Positions 1-11,823 of a stretch of DNA of 64,000 nucleotides are shown here, one piece after another (the first letter of the stretch is position 1; each line of letters starts with the position of its first letter). The stretch covers positions 4,774,001-4,838,000 of the forward strand of contig JAHQIY010000006.1 in NCBI GenBank assembly GCA_019054805.1. Direction: 5' to 3'. A program made the position numbers and the translations under genes. The stretch comes from Brachionus manjavacas. Taxonomy: Eukaryota; Rotifera; Eurotatoria; Ploima; Brachionidae. The notes below the pieces were generated by a model that searched no databases, was not told where the DNA came from, and saw nothing but the letters and a program-made list of their open reading frames with translations.

Positions 1-673
1 TTAAAAAATGTGTTCATTGATTACAATTGCTCCCGAGGATTCTGTCAAAAAGTTGTTTCTGACGTTCTCGTCGCCAAATGTTTCCAAAAGAGAATTAATT
101 TTGTGGGCTTCTCTGAGTCTTTCCTTAAGGATTTCCTCTCTCTCGAGCTGCTCTTTTTTAGCTTGCCTTTTTTGCTGTTTCATGGCCTTGAATAACATTT
201 AGATAATTAAAAAAAAAATATAATTTATTTTTTTTATTACATCATTGGAAAGGCTGATAAATTGCTTTTCTAGCTCACGGGCTAGTTCCAAAGTTCGCAC
301 TACTTCGTCGTATTTACTAACCGCCAAGAGCTGGTCTTCGTTTAAAGGTATCTTCGATGCCTTGTATTCATCCAACTTGGACTAGATAAAACAAAAAATT
401 AATTTTATTTTTTAAGTTTATTCAATACCAATCACATACTCTTCGTTTTTCCAGATTTCGGACTTTTTTTTCGATAATTATCAGTGATTGTTTTATAAAT
501 TCGGGTTGCTCTTGTGGAGTTTTGTTACCAGTCGTAGCGCCTTGGCTAGTTTTTTGTTGTTCGGACGCTCCACTAGGGCCTTGTTCGACCTTAGCAACAG
601 CATTGGCAATTTTGTTCTCAACTTTGGTACTTTTTTGTTTTTGAACTGGAGCTTTGGATTCAGCAGTTGGCAT
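1..673 (-). CDS. Caprin family RNA-granule protein (5' three coding exons, cut by window edge)
   Basis: Caprins are cytoplasmic RNA-binding proteins of stress granules and translational control. I join three exons on the minus strand: 673-440, 381-241 and 186-1, separated by introns of about 54-58 bp with GTATGT and GTAATA donors and AG acceptors. All junctions are phase 0. The N-terminus (about 65 residues) is Lys/Gln/Ser-rich and low in complexity. It is followed by the conserved Caprin helical homology region: EKKVRNLEKR, then SKLDEYKASK and NEDQLLAVSKYDEVV, then KQQKRQAKKEQLERE and LLETFGDENVRNNF. The spacing follows vertebrate Caprin-1. The ATG at 673 is chosen because it opens the frame just after an AT-rich leader. 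The C-terminal part, with any RG-rich region, lies outside the window. Caprin-1 and Caprin-2 cannot be told apart here. Confidence 0.9.
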
Positions 674-3600
674 TTTTGGTTAATTTTTTTTCAAAATTAG
701 ATAGTCTAAAAGTTAACAAATAGATATTGGAAAAAAAGCTAACATAAATTTGAGTCAACTACGCCTAACTCGGTCTAATAACAGAGAAAAAACTCGGTTT
801 TTATATATTTTTTTTTAAATTTAAAACACGTGAATTTCACTAGTGAAGCTATTTTTAAGTCAATATAGATACATGGTAATTTAGAGAGCATAGACAGATT
901 CTTATGAAATGAAATAAAATAAATTTTTCTCTAAAATTACGACGAAATTTTAAAGATTGTGCGAGAATTTAATTTTATTTGATGAATGTATGAATTAGAT
1001 AAGCATGCTTTTGCGCTCCTATTTCTGTATGATATTCTTTCGAATTTGAATGCAAATTAACTACTCACTTTTGTTCACTTAAGCTGGGTAACAAAATGAA
1101 ATTTTAATTTTGAAATTTTGAGGCAAAACTTAACTAATTTTGCATTTAAAATTAATTTAAAGAAATTTTTAAATTACCAAGCAACACAACGCCTATCTTT
1201 TGACAAAAATATCTAAGAAATTTTATTTTTATTTGCCCTTCAAATTTTTATTTTGGCCTTGGTTGAGTCTATACCAAAATTTTACAGGCCAAAAAACTTA
1301 TAAGCGTAAATCATGAAAAATATAAAAAATGAATTTTTTATTTAAAAAAATTTAGAATAATATTAAAATTGACTTTTTTAGATTAATATCGATAAAAAGG
1401 TAAAAACTCTAAGTGATTTCGGTTACCCAAATTAACAAAAATTTCACTATCTACCTGAATTTCTAAAAAACAAATGAGTTAAACTTGAGAAATAATTTTC
1501 TTTTTTTTAATAAACATTAATGATTAATAATTTTAATAATTTAGAATAAATAATCAAATAAACAAATAAACTTTTTATCGCGAACGCTTTGCAAAACTTT
1601 CGAACCAAAATAATGAAACTTTAGTACTTTTTAAATCAGAGCCTTTAACAGAAGTTTGAAACAAAATTTATATATTTTCATTTAATTAACCAAAAAAAAA
1701 TAAAATAAAATATCTAAATTTTAAGCAAAATTAAATTTTAGATTAACAAAAGAAAATTATTCATTAAATAATTTATTTTTGTCTGAAAATTTGCTTTAAA
1801 ATTTATCCAAAAAATTACTTCTCATTTACATATTTATTTTCTTCTTTTTATATAACTTTTAACATTAGAAAATTGAGAATTTAACGACCAAAAATAAGAT
1901 AAAATTTTTTTTATAATAATATAAAATTAAAATATTATAAAATGAAAAAATTGGTTCTGGAAATTGTTTAAATATAAAATACATTTAAGCTTCTTCAAAT
2001 GCTCTGCAATTAAATTTAAAAGGCAATTTTTTTGCAGTATTTTCAAAGAAAATTTCTTGATTGTTCTAAAATGCATTTATTTAGCTAGATTAGATGATAC
2101 ATTGAATGATTAAGCTGATCCAATTTTAGTCTTTGAGAATAACGATTTTTTGATTCAATTTAGAATTCTTTTTTGTATTGAAATTCACAATATAGAATTT
2201 TCAAAATCTTTTAATAAAGTTTACCAACAAAATTATTAAACACCACTCTTTCATAATGAATATTGTCTCTTAACTCGGAAAAATAAAAAGCGGGTGTTAT
2301 TTGGAAAAAAACTTTTTTGAATTAAGAGGGATAAATGATGTGCCTAAATGATCTGAAAGAATTTTTTTTTCATCTTCATAAACTTTCAATAGAAAATTTT
2401 CTCTAAGCGATGTACTGATAATATCAAGCTAATTAATTTAGTTGATCAAGCATCCCAAATGTCAAAACGATTGCAACGGAGTCTGAATATTGTACGGGAT
2501 AGATAAAATCTATGCTGAAAAAAATAAATAATTAATTCATGAATAACTAATAATTCCAAAAAGTCAAAATAAAATTCAAATAAAAAAGTAATTATATGAA
2601 ATATATATTATATGATGTTTTTAGTATATGATTGTTTATATATATTATATAATTGTTTTATATGACATAAAGTTCAATTTAAAATTCTAATCTTAATTTT
2701 AATAAATTTTAGTCTTTTGACGCTTTAAAAAAATCACTATAAATTCTTAAAATTGTTTTATTACGCATAAAAATTTTCTAATTCTTCTAAATTGAATTTT
2801 TAATTTCTGTGCCATAATCTTTATCAGTCAATAAGCTCACTTTTTCTTTACAAAAATTTAGTGGATTGCAGTTTAATTAAAGAAAAAAAAACTTATATCA
2901 AGACAAAGTATCCAATGGAGCCTATATCAAAAAATAAATTAATTCACTATTATTTTTAATTATTGTAAAATATAGATAAAATATTAATCAAAATTTTGAG
3001 TCATTTTGAAATTCAAAATTTGAATTTGGATTTCCAAATTTATAATATTTGTCCGAAAATATTAATGCTTAAATATAACTTATTTATTCATAAAAGTATT
3101 TTGTTTCTCATTTTTATTTTTTATCTCTTAAACAACATTACTTTAATTTCATAAAAAAAATGAATATAACTTAATTTAGCATTTGTTTGAAAATCGATAA
3201 TATTTATTATCAATTATAAATAAAAAACTAAAAATAACTCTGTAGAAAAAATTCAAAATTTAAAAAATGATAATTTTTAAAAATTCATATACATTCATCT
3301 TTATTTAAAATCTAATAAAATTATAATCACATTTGATAAATGGATGGCTTAACAAACAAATCAATTTTCAAAAAATGAAAAATAATCGTGGTTTTGAAAA
3401 CTGAAAAATCTAAAAAAATCTAGTTATCTGTCAAAGTCAAGACATATCGAAAATTTAGACATTGTTTTGTTTAAAAAGTATTTTAAGTAATTCAGAATTA
3501 TTTTATTCTTTTTTAGAAAATAAAAAAAATATACATATTCATTTAAAATTTACCAATAAAATTTAAAAACTAAATTTATTTTTATTTATAATAGCCGTGA

Positions 3601-3814
3601 CCATTTATTAAATTCGATACATTAAACAAAAAGCTTAAAAATTATTTTAACTACAAAAGCCACGTATTAGATACATAGCTTTAGTCATATGTTTGAATGT
3701 TATACTATATATGAATATTTTTCACTTACGTGTATGTAATAGTTTTATAAAAATATTTTCTCTAAATTAAAATATTTTAAAAATCTTTATTAATTGAGAT
3801 ATATATTTGCAAGA
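674..3814. other. AT-rich spacer, no gene recognised
   Basis: About 3.1 kb of very AT-rich sequence between the divergently oriented Caprin and SEC22 genes. Only short chance ORFs, poly-A/T runs and TA-rich stretches (for example around 2600-2660) are visible. Promoters of both neighbours presumably lie at the two ends, but no specific motif could be defended. Confidence 0.6.
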
Positions 3815-4623
3815 ATGCCTTTAATGACTATGATAGCTCGCCTTGGCGATGCTCTTCCATTAGCCGCGTCTGTACAAGATGAAACTCATTTGCAATCTGG
3901 TCGGTCAATGGTCGAGTACCAGAACCAGGCCAAACAGCTTTTTAAGAGAATGAATCACAATACGCCAGCTCGAGGTAGCGTCGAAACAGGCGAATATCTT
4001 TTTCAGTAATTACTATTCTTAATTTCATTATCATTTTTTCAGAAAATTTTTTTTTTAAAAGCTATTTTATTGACCAAGAAGTTTGTTATTTGACCATGTG
4101 TGATAAACAATTTTCAAAAAGAACGGTCTTTTCTTATCTAGAAGATCTTGCCATTCAGTTTTTCAACGAGTACGGAAACAAAGTTAAAACAGTAGCTCGT
4201 CCATACAGCTTTATAGAATTTGGTAAAATTTATATAACCATGGAAAGAAATTTTATATTTGTTTTTAATTTTCAGATACGCAAATACAAAAGACAAAAAA
4301 ACAATACTTGGACACAAGAAGATCAAACATGAATCGTTTGAACACTGAACTTCAAGAAGTACAAAAAATTATGGTTCAGAATATAGATGATGTTCTGCAA
4401 CGAGGCGAAGCTCTAACTTGTATGTTGTTTTTTTATTTTGAAAAAAATTGATTAGAATATTTTTCTAGCTCTGGACGACAAGGCAGCAAATTTACGACTT
4501 CTGTCAGATAAATACAAGAAAAGCGCTCATACTCTGAATAGGCAGTCAACAATGGCCCGTATTGGAGCCGTACTTGTGGTTATTTTCATTCTATTTTTAG
4601 TGTTATACTTTTATCTTTTCTAA
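3815..4623 (+). CDS. SEC22: Vesicle-trafficking R-SNARE SEC22
   Basis: SEC22 is an R-SNARE of ER-Golgi transport, anchored by a C-terminal membrane helix. Exons 3815-4005, 4062-4222, 4276-4419 and 4469-4623 give 216 residues, the usual length. An N-terminal longin domain (residues 1 to about 120) has [25 protein letters not shown] and CYLTMCDK. The SNARE helix includes [20 protein letters not shown], with the zero-layer arginine near residue 160, and is followed by a hydrophobic anchor rich in I, V, L and F up to the stop. The second acceptor is the AG at 4060-4061, not the one at 4041-4042, because only that choice keeps the frame and restores the family sequence YLFHYFIDQ. The ATG at 3815 gives the family N-terminus [10 protein letters not shown] likely polyadenylation signal AATAAA lies at 4663-4668. 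Confidence 0.95.
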
Positions 4624-5067
4624 TTTATTTTTAATCTAATATTTTATTGTACGAAACGATAAAATAAATTTGAAATTTTGGTCTTCGATCATCTTGGATC
4701 TAATTTTTATTCTAAAATGGCAAAATCTCTGCATCGTGGAAATCGAATTTTTACTATTAATTATATTTTTAAATAAAAACATACTGATTCTAAAAAAATG
4801 TTAAATATTTTATTATTTTTACCAGTAGTTGGGTAAAAAAATTAATAAAATTTGTTTTTATGTTAACAATTTAAATTTGATTTTTATATGCCACATAATG
4901 GCAAAAGAATAAATGGAGCTAGAGCTCTTTCAGATTGAAAAAACTGTCTAAAAAAAAAAAAGTATTTAATTTTTTTTTAAAAAATTGGTTAAAAAAAATG
5001 TAGAAGAAAAAAATTAAATAAATTGATATAAGAAATTTTGTTTATTTAGATTTTTAAATATCTGGTA
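4624..5067. other. AT-rich spacer
   Basis: Short intergenic region holding the SEC22 3' end with an AATAAA about 40 bp after the stop, then poly-A/T-rich sequence. I see no further feature. Confidence 0.6.
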
Positions 5068-5421
5068 ATGAGTTCCATTTGTCTACAAAAATTCAATCAA
5101 GCTCCAAAGTTAACTTATGAGCAAATATTAAATGACTTATCTTCAATTCCATTTAATGAGGATGATGTTTTATTTAATCACAAAATAAATACTGCCTTGG
5201 ACAACAAAGAAGATGCAAACATTAGCGATGACGAAATATTTTACAAACGCTTGGAAAATTATGTCTTATTTAAAGCAAATCTTGTATCAGACGATGAAAA
5301 ACATAACTCTGAATTGTCACTTGATAGTGTCACGTCAAATTTAAAATCACTTGAAGCTAGTATTAACTCTTTACAACATTTTATTGAAATTTCCGAAAAA
5401 CTCCAGTCTTTAAAAAAATAG
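5068..5421 (+). CDS. Small acidic protein of unknown function (117 aa)
   Basis: An uninterrupted 117-codon frame with balanced, protein-like composition, closely packed 91 bp upstream of FAHD1 on the same strand. I do not recognise the family. The N-terminal half is acidic (EDDVLFN, NISDDEIFYKRLENYV). The C-terminal 35 residues (SNLKSLEASINSLQHFIEIS) have a heptad-like pattern suggesting one amphipathic helix or short coiled coil. There is no signal peptide, membrane segment or Cys/His metal motif. The start at 5068 is the first ATG in the frame; a small upstream exon cannot be excluded. It could be a subunit of a coiled-coil complex, but that is a guess. Confidence 0.6.
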   Translation: MSSICLQKFNQAPKLTYEQILNDLSSIPFNEDDVLFNHKINTALDNKEDANISDDEIFYKRLENYVLFKANLVSDDEKHNSELSLDSVTSNLKSLEASINSLQHFIEISEKLQSLKK

Positions 5422-5512
5422 TCTTTTTTATCAACTCAATATAATTTTTATTTATTTAATAAATTTTTTTTAATAGATAAAATTTTTGAATAGATATTGA
5501 TATTGATAAGAT

Positions 5513-6281
5513 ATGGCATCTCAATCAATTAAAGTTCAAAGTATTTGTAGAAATATAATTGCCGTTGCAAGAAATTACACGTATTTGTTTAGAAAAACAT
5601 TTTTTTTTCTAAAAAAGAAATCAGTGAAAATTAATTTTTTTAAGCGAACATGCAAAAGAACTCGGTAATCCAGTGCCGAAGGGAAACCCATTAGTTTTTG
5701 GAAAACCTGTTAGTAGCATAATTACTGAGGGAGAAATTCAAGTAAATTAAGCTCATTGAAAATTTAAATTATTGTGCCATTTTTAGATTCCACATGGCTG
5801 GAAAGAACTTCATCACGAAGTGGAACTAGGAGTTGTGATCGGAAAGCCGGGAAAATTTATAAAAGAAGAGAATGCAATGGATTATGTACTAGGCTATGTT
5901 CTAGTTCTTGATATGACTGCAAGAGGCATTCAAGAACAGCTCAAAAAGCAAGGTTACCCGTGGTTTTTAGCCAAAGGATTCGACACTTCCTGTCCCATTA
6001 GTGATTTTATTCCCAAGTCAGCAGTGAATGATGTGAATAATTTGAACCTAAAGTTGACTGTTAATGGAAATGTTAAACAAAATGGAAATACAAAGGACAT
6101 GATTTTCAAGTTACCTGATCTTCTTTCTTATATAAGCAGTTACTTTAAATTAGAATATGGTGATTTGATTTTAACCGGAACTCCATCAGGAGTCTCTGCT
6201 GTAAAGCACGGAGATGTTATAGAGGCTACCTTGGGCGATTTAGTGAAAATTAAATTTCCAGTAATTGAGAATAGTGAATAG
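5513..6281 (+). CDS. FAHD1: Fumarylacetoacetate hydrolase domain protein 1 (acylpyruvase / oxaloacetate decarboxylase)
   Basis: FAHD1 enzymes hydrolyse acylpyruvates and decarboxylate oxaloacetate, usually in mitochondria. Exons 5513-5580, 5645-5741 and 5787-6281 encode 219 residues, about the length of human FAHD1 (roughly 220). The metal-binding residues are visible: E66 and E68 in HHEVELGVVIG and D97 in LVLDMTAR, with the same 31-residue spacing as in the family. Further signatures are AVARNYTEHAKELG near the N-terminus, LAKGFDTSCPISDF, and LEYGDLILTGTPSGV near the C-terminus. A basic mitochondrial presequence is not obvious; the protein starts MASQSIKVQS, so targeting is uncertain. The introns are 64 and 45 bp. 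Confidence 0.95.
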
Positions 6282-8015
6282 ATTCAATTTTATGAAATTC
6301 TTATTATTAACTCCTTAAAAATTAAACTATAAATTGAAATTGTTTTTTTCAATTTAATATTTCTTGAATGAATTAATCAAATCAACCAAAAATTAATTTA
6401 AATTAAATCTCTTTCAAAAGAAATAAAACTTCTTTATTTAATTTTAAAAACTAATTTAATTTCGATTGTTAATTTCGTAAATTTAAAATAAGTTTTTATA
6501 ATTAAGATTTCGCTTATTTAAAACAAAAGAAAAAAATATGCTAAATAACCACTGAAACCATCACCAAAATCAAAAATTCTTGGTTTTTAATATTTTGTCG
6601 AAAAAAATTTCAAAATTTTCTTCCTCCTTGAAATTAGTTCATTTTTTTCGGTTCAAATCCTTTTAAGCTATTAAGAAATTAACTTCTATTCTGGAAAAAC
6701 TATATTTCTAAATCAAGATTTATTTTTTGTTACCATTTTCAGATTTCTAACTTTTACCATATGTCGTAATCATCGGTGGTACTTTTCTTTTTAGTACCAT
6801 TTTTTAGAAAATAAAAGATTTCAAGTCAAGTAAGAATCATTCAAAAAAAAGTAGATGTCTAAAATAAGGTTAATATGACATAGTTGTACCTTGCAAGGCT
6901 GAATTTAACATTATTTTTTTAGTTAAGATATTTACTCAGATAATCTATCAAATTGAACTTTTTTAAAGAAAAAGAAAATTTTGAACTTACTTTTCTTAAA
7001 AAAATGATTTCCACTATTTTTAAATTTTCCACGAGAGGTTTTTTAATAATTTATTTTTTTTAAATTTTTCATTGACATCATTAAACCAAAAATATTATAA
7101 AAAGCAAATAATTTAAATTGATTTGTAAATTAAATTTAAAATAATAATAGTAAGATTTAAGATTTTTGAGGTGACTTAAATTTTTTTCATATCTTTAATA
7201 TGTTAAATGAAGTTTGCTTGACTTAAGAGGTAAATTTTAATATTAGCATATTTTTTGATTTAATATTCGTCAAATTTTAAATTCTTCAAATATTTTTAGT
7301 ATAAATTTTGTGATGGTAATAAATTTTTGGTTATGATATCAAGATGGAATTCGTCGGAAATAAAATTTAACTTCATATACAAGTAAGGTTATCAAAATAA
7401 GCAGTGGATATCAAAAATGTCTTGATCTTTTTTAGGCTTAAGTTTAATGTTGATTTTTTTCAGATAGCAAATTTGTCTTAAAAAGAATTAAAACTAAAAA
7501 TCTTTAATTTTCAATATAAATTCAAGATTTAAATTTCCAAAAATCTGCTCTGCACTTTAAAAATGGCTTCGAAGTCTCATGAAGCAATTATCTCAAATAA
7601 ATTTTTAAAAAAATGTTTACATAAAATATTATTCCATCTGTCATACAGAAACAAAATCAAGATTTGATGATAATAAATTTTAAGAAAATTAATTTTTAAA
7701 AAATTGTATTCAGAAAATTTCTTAACTGGTTTCTAATTAAATGAATATGTTATGGTCTCGATAATTTACGGTCTTATTAGTTTCGCTTAATACATTTAGA
7801 AATAGAGCTTCAAAGGTTTACTTTTTATTTTATTTAAATTAGATTGTTTATTTAGCTAAATAAATATTTTAAATTTTAGGTTTTTCAATTAAGGAAGATT
7901 TTAATTTAATTTTAAAGCCATTTTTTTTCTTTATTATGCAAATAATTTTAAAATAAATCGTTTTAAAATAACAAACAAATTTTCAAAATATAATTAAAAA
8001 AAAAAAACACACCAA
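6282..8015. other. AT-rich spacer upstream of a LINE
   Basis: About 1.7 kb of AT-rich sequence with no coding frame of note and no convincing RNA gene. The exact 5' end of the LINE that follows is unknown, so the last part may belong to the element. Confidence 0.5.
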
Positions 8016-8100
8016 AATATAAGCACACGTAAGCCAAAAGTAAGGAAAAAAAAAAGCACAAGTAAGCCAAAATAAATAAAAAGCACGCAGTTTTTGTCAA

Positions 8101-8857
8101 ATGGACTCAAATTTTTTGCTTGAAACAAACTGGCCAACGTTTGGACAGGGTACCGTATCTGGGCATTCAAAAACTTTGCATGAATGGTGCGGTAATATTT
8201 CGAAATTCGTCCTGGAGCTTTCAAATCATGTGAAACATCTAGAGGAAAGAGAAATTGAGAAAGACATTGAAATAAACAAATTGAAATCTGAATTGGCAGC
8301 AGCAAATAAAACAGCAAACTCATCCAACATCAGTAGTCAGTGGGTTCAAGTTGTAAAACAAGGGACAAAAAATGCAAAAAAACCAGCCGATCAGATAGCT
8401 GTAGCAAATGCAACCATCAGCGAAATGAATGAAAGAATCAAAAGAAAAAAATGTGATCATTTATGGTGTGCCAGAATCAAAGAAAGAGATTCTAACAGAC
8501 AGGAGGGCAGAAGATGAAGAAAAAATCAAACAAATTTTGACCACTATTGGAAAAGGTGATGTCAAGCCAGCGTATTCAAGACGCTTGAGATCGAAAGACC
8601 AAAGTAAACCAGGCCCAATTCTAGTAGAACTCAAAGAAGAAGCAAACAGAAATCCACTACTCCTAGCAGCCAAAAAGTTGCGAGATTCAAATAATTTCAA
8701 ATCTATTTATCTTAGTCCAGATTTGACTGAAACCGAAAGAGCTTTAGACTATGAATTGAGGAAACAAAGAAACGAAGCAAATAATGGTCTTTCACAAGAC
8801 TCGCCCTTTCGATATGGCATCCGTGGAAATCAGATCGTCAAATTCAAGAAGCAATAA
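8101..8857 (+). pseudogene. LINE ORF1 protein, frameshifted at an A7 run
   Basis: ORF1 proteins bind LINE RNA as chaperones. The first frame (8101-8517) begins MDSNFLLETNW and contains a coiled-coil stretch at about residues 45-75 (LELSNHVKHLEEREIEKDIE). The second frame (8429-8857) carries the RRM/C-terminal-like part: VIIYGVPESKKE, KIKQILTTIG, SRRLRSKDQSKPGPILVEL and YLSPDLTETER. These two halves belong together. The reading frame changes by +1 at the seven-A run around 8444-8451, where ERIKRKK should continue into NVIIYGVPES. A one-base indel or sequencing error is the simplest explanation; programmed shifting is possible but unsupported. The C-terminus overlaps the start of ORF2. Confidence 0.8.
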
Positions 8858-11754
8858 TAGTTCATCAAAAGCGTCATCACGTGTGGATAATCTCGAATCT
8901 TTAAAATGTATGTATTTAAATGCTACTTCTTTGGACAATAAACTCGATGAATTCAGTGTTGTTATTGAAACATATAGTCCACAAATTGTGGCAGTTAGTG
9001 AGACTTGGTTTAAGAGCAACTCAAATGCAAACATTAAAGGATACAATTTGTACAGAAAGGACAGAAGTGATGGGCGCAGAGGCGGGGGTGTATGTCTCTA
9101 CATTGATGAAAATATCGACTCATTTGAATTAAATGATGCAGGTTTTAATTTAAGTAAAATAGAACAAATTTGGGTAGTTGTTAACTTTAACTGTGAAAAG
9201 TATTTAGTTGGCTGTCTTTATAGGCCAAACGATTTTGTTGATATGAACGATTTTGATTTAGTCTTCAAACAAGCTAAAGACTATGTGGATGAAAGAGGTT
9301 TTAAGGATATTCTAATAATGGGTGATTTTAACTTTCCATCGATCATCTGGTCAAATGGCTGTGTTTCAGAAATCTTAAACGAAAATGGCATCGAACATAA
9401 ATTCAGCGAGACGCTAAGCGACACTTTTTTATATCAGCATGTAAATGTTCCAACATTTCAAATGTCAAACGAAAAAGCTGTCAACACTTTGGATTTGATT
9501 TTCACGACTCAGTCTGGCAGTGTGTATGCAATCGATACAAAATTTGTGCTTGGTAACATTAATAAAGGACATCTGGTCATCTTTTTCAATTTTGTTCTCA
9601 AAAACAAGGTTAGTAAGGAATCATATATTATTGAAAAATTTCTTTATAGTAAAGCTGACTTTGAAAAAATTTCTGATTTTTTATCAAATATTGATTGGGT
9701 GCACTTATTTGAGAATTTAAATATTCAGGAAATGTACAATGAGTTTATTTTCTATGTCAGTGAAGCTAGTAATCGATTCATTCCAGTGACAGATGGCTCT
9801 AAAAAGAAAAGTATCTCAAAGCCTTGGATAAAAGATGATCTCAAAATCTTAATTAGGAATAAGAAAAATCTTAGATACAGGAACTGTTCATGTAACTGGA
9901 AGGATATGAATCTTTATAATGATTACAAAAGTATCTGTAAATTAGTTTCTTCGGAAATAAAAAGAGCCAGACTAACTTATGAACAAAATTTAGTGGATAA
10001 AGCTAAGAAGAATCCAAAATTATTATACAAATATCTAAATGATCAACAAGTAATCAGAGAATCAATCAAAGTATTAAAGAAGTCAAACAATGAATTAACG
10101 CAAGAACCGAAAGAGATATCAAATCTACTAAATAAATGTTTTCAAGATGTTTTTGTTATTGAACAAGATGGGGAGCTTCCACCTTTTGTAGCTGAACTAA
10201 ATGAAAACTGTTCAGAATATGTTGACATTGAACCAAATGATATAAGTTATGAATTGGTTTATAAAAAATTACAAGACCTTAATCAAAATAAATCATGTGG
10301 TGTAGACAAGCTTCATCCGCTTTTGCTAAAAAAATGTGCAGAAGCCTTTACTGTTCCTTTAACTTTAATTTTCAGAAAGTCTTTATCTAATAGTCGGCTT
10401 CCAATACAATTCAGATCAGCAAATATTACTCCATTGTTTAAAAAAGGTGATAAATCAACGGCCAGCAATTATCGTCCCGTGTCTTTAACTTCAATTCCGT
10501 GCAAAATAATGGAAAGCATAATAAGAACTAAAATGGAAGACTATCTTTATAAGAACAATATTATATCTAAAGAACAGCATGGATTTGTCAGGAAAAAGTC
10601 ATGTACATCTAATCTTATGGAAACTCTAGATTTCATCTCAATGAGTCTAGACAAAAGTATTCCTGTTGATGTAATTCTGCTAGATTTTGCCAAAGCATTT
10701 GATACTGTTCCGCACAGACGACTAATAGCTAAATTGAAAGCGTATGGCTTTGATGGTCTGACACTAAAATGGATTGAAGCTTTCTTGAAAAATAGAAGAC
10801 AACGAGTTGTTCAAGGTGAAATTTTGTCGGATTGGGCTGAGATTTTTAGCGGTGTACCACAAGGATCAGTGATTGGTCCACTTTTGTTCGTTTTGTATAT
10901 CAATGATCTACCAAAAGGAATAGAGAATATTGTCAAAATGTATGCAGATGATACAAAAATATTCTCGCAAACGGTATCAGAAATAAGCGCAGTGAAACTT
11001 CAATCAGATTTAGATTTAATTTTCAAGTGGACTCAAGATTGGCTTCTTCTCTTCAACACATCAAAATGTGTGGTTATGCATTACGGTCATAAAAACAAAA
11101 AATTCACTTATTTTATTAATGGTAAACAGTTATCAACGTCTGAAACCGAAAGAGATCTTGGAGTTATCTTCAATACAAATCTCAAATGGAAAAATCAAGT
11201 GATAGAGGCTACAAACAAAGCAAATCAAATGTTGGGTCGCATCAGGAAATCATTCGCTCGTTTTGATTGTAAGTTATTTAGATCATTGTATTTAACTTTT
11301 GTTCGTCCTCTTTTGGAATTTGCTGTGCCTGTATGGTCTCCATTTCTTAAGTCGGATTGTGAGAATCTTGAGAGGATTCAACGCAGAGCTACGAAATTTG
11401 TTTCTTCAATTAGAAACAAACCGTATGAAAGCAGATTGAAGGCTTTAAACATTCCAAATCTGGTGGAAAGAAGAAAAAGAGGTGATCTAATTCAATTATA
11501 CAAGTTCATGCATGGAATAGAATTGGTTGAAAAAAGCAACAATTTTAATGTCACCAAAATCCAAGGAAGAGGTCACTGCTTCAAATATCACAAAGAAATT
11601 TCGAGGCTCCAACATAGAGATAACTTTTTTCAACAGAACCGCTAACATATGGAACTCACTGCCAAATCAATTAGTTGAAGCCCCTAATGTTAACAGCTTT
11701 AAAGCAGGCATTGATTGCTGGATGAGCAGCAATCAATCACATCAGCTGTCATAG
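8784..11754 (+). pseudogene. LINE ORF2: endonuclease-reverse transcriptase, frameshifted near its C-terminus
   Basis: ORF2 nicks target DNA and reverse-transcribes the LINE RNA. The open frame 8784-11645 has 953 codons. Endonuclease landmarks are LKCMYLNATSLDNK, VSETW, GGGVCLYI and IMGDFNFPSIIW (residues about 35-195). Reverse transcriptase landmarks are CGVDKLHPLLLKK, NYRPVSLTSIPCKIME, LLDFAKAFDTVPH, GVPQGSVIGPLLFVLYINDL and the catalytic YADD (residues about 500-720). The C-terminal region LLEFAVPVWSPFL is followed by a break: at the T6 run near 11623-11629 the frame shifts by +1, and the family ending FFNRTANIWNSLP continues in the other frame to the stop at 11754. The usual endonuclease Ser-Asp-His motif reads Lys-Gly-His here, so the nicking domain may be dead. 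Confidence 0.9.
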
Positions 11755-11823
11755 TGTGCCTTATCAGCACACTCGCTGGCTAGCCAGCTACAGTCAAAAC
11801 TACTACTACTACTACTACTAAAT
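11710..11823 (+). other. LINE 3' hairpin array and (ACT)n tail
   Basis: Three consecutive perfect inverted repeats lie just before the (ACT)n tail at 11799-11820: an 11-bp stem 11710-11720/11727-11737 with a 6-base loop, a 7-bp stem 11753-11759/11767-11773, and a 6-bp stem 11775-11780/11783-11788 (GCTGGC TA GCCAGC). The first overlaps the last codons of ORF2. In related LINEs a 3' stem-loop plus a short repeat is the recognition site for the reverse transcriptase; that role here is inferred. Confidence 0.75.

Larger units (their letters stand above)
8016..11823 (+). mobile_element. Nearly full-length non-LTR retrotransposon, jockey superfamily (CR1/L2-like)
   Basis: The element has a 5' leader with two copies of an AGCACA(A/C)GTAAGCCAAAA unit (about 8022 and 8055). 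ORF1 and ORF2 overlap by about 74 bp, and a 3' region with three hairpins precedes an (ACT)n tail ending near 11820. ORF2 has an apurinic-type endonuclease followed by a reverse transcriptase with YADDTKIF. A microsatellite 3' tail instead of poly(A) is known for CR1/L2-type LINEs. A target-site duplication was not found, partly because the 5' boundary is uncertain. Both ORFs carry single-base frame breaks, so this copy looks non-autonomous, or else the homopolymer runs are mis-sequenced. Confidence 0.85.

Noticed and set aside
6640-6665. GGTTCAAATCC resembling a tRNA B box
   Set aside because: No cloverleaf stems or A box can be formed in the AT-rich flank; chance match.
8440-8460. Programmed frameshift in LINE ORF1
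   Set aside because: The A7 run would need a +1 change and no stimulatory structure is seen; a simple indel is more likely.
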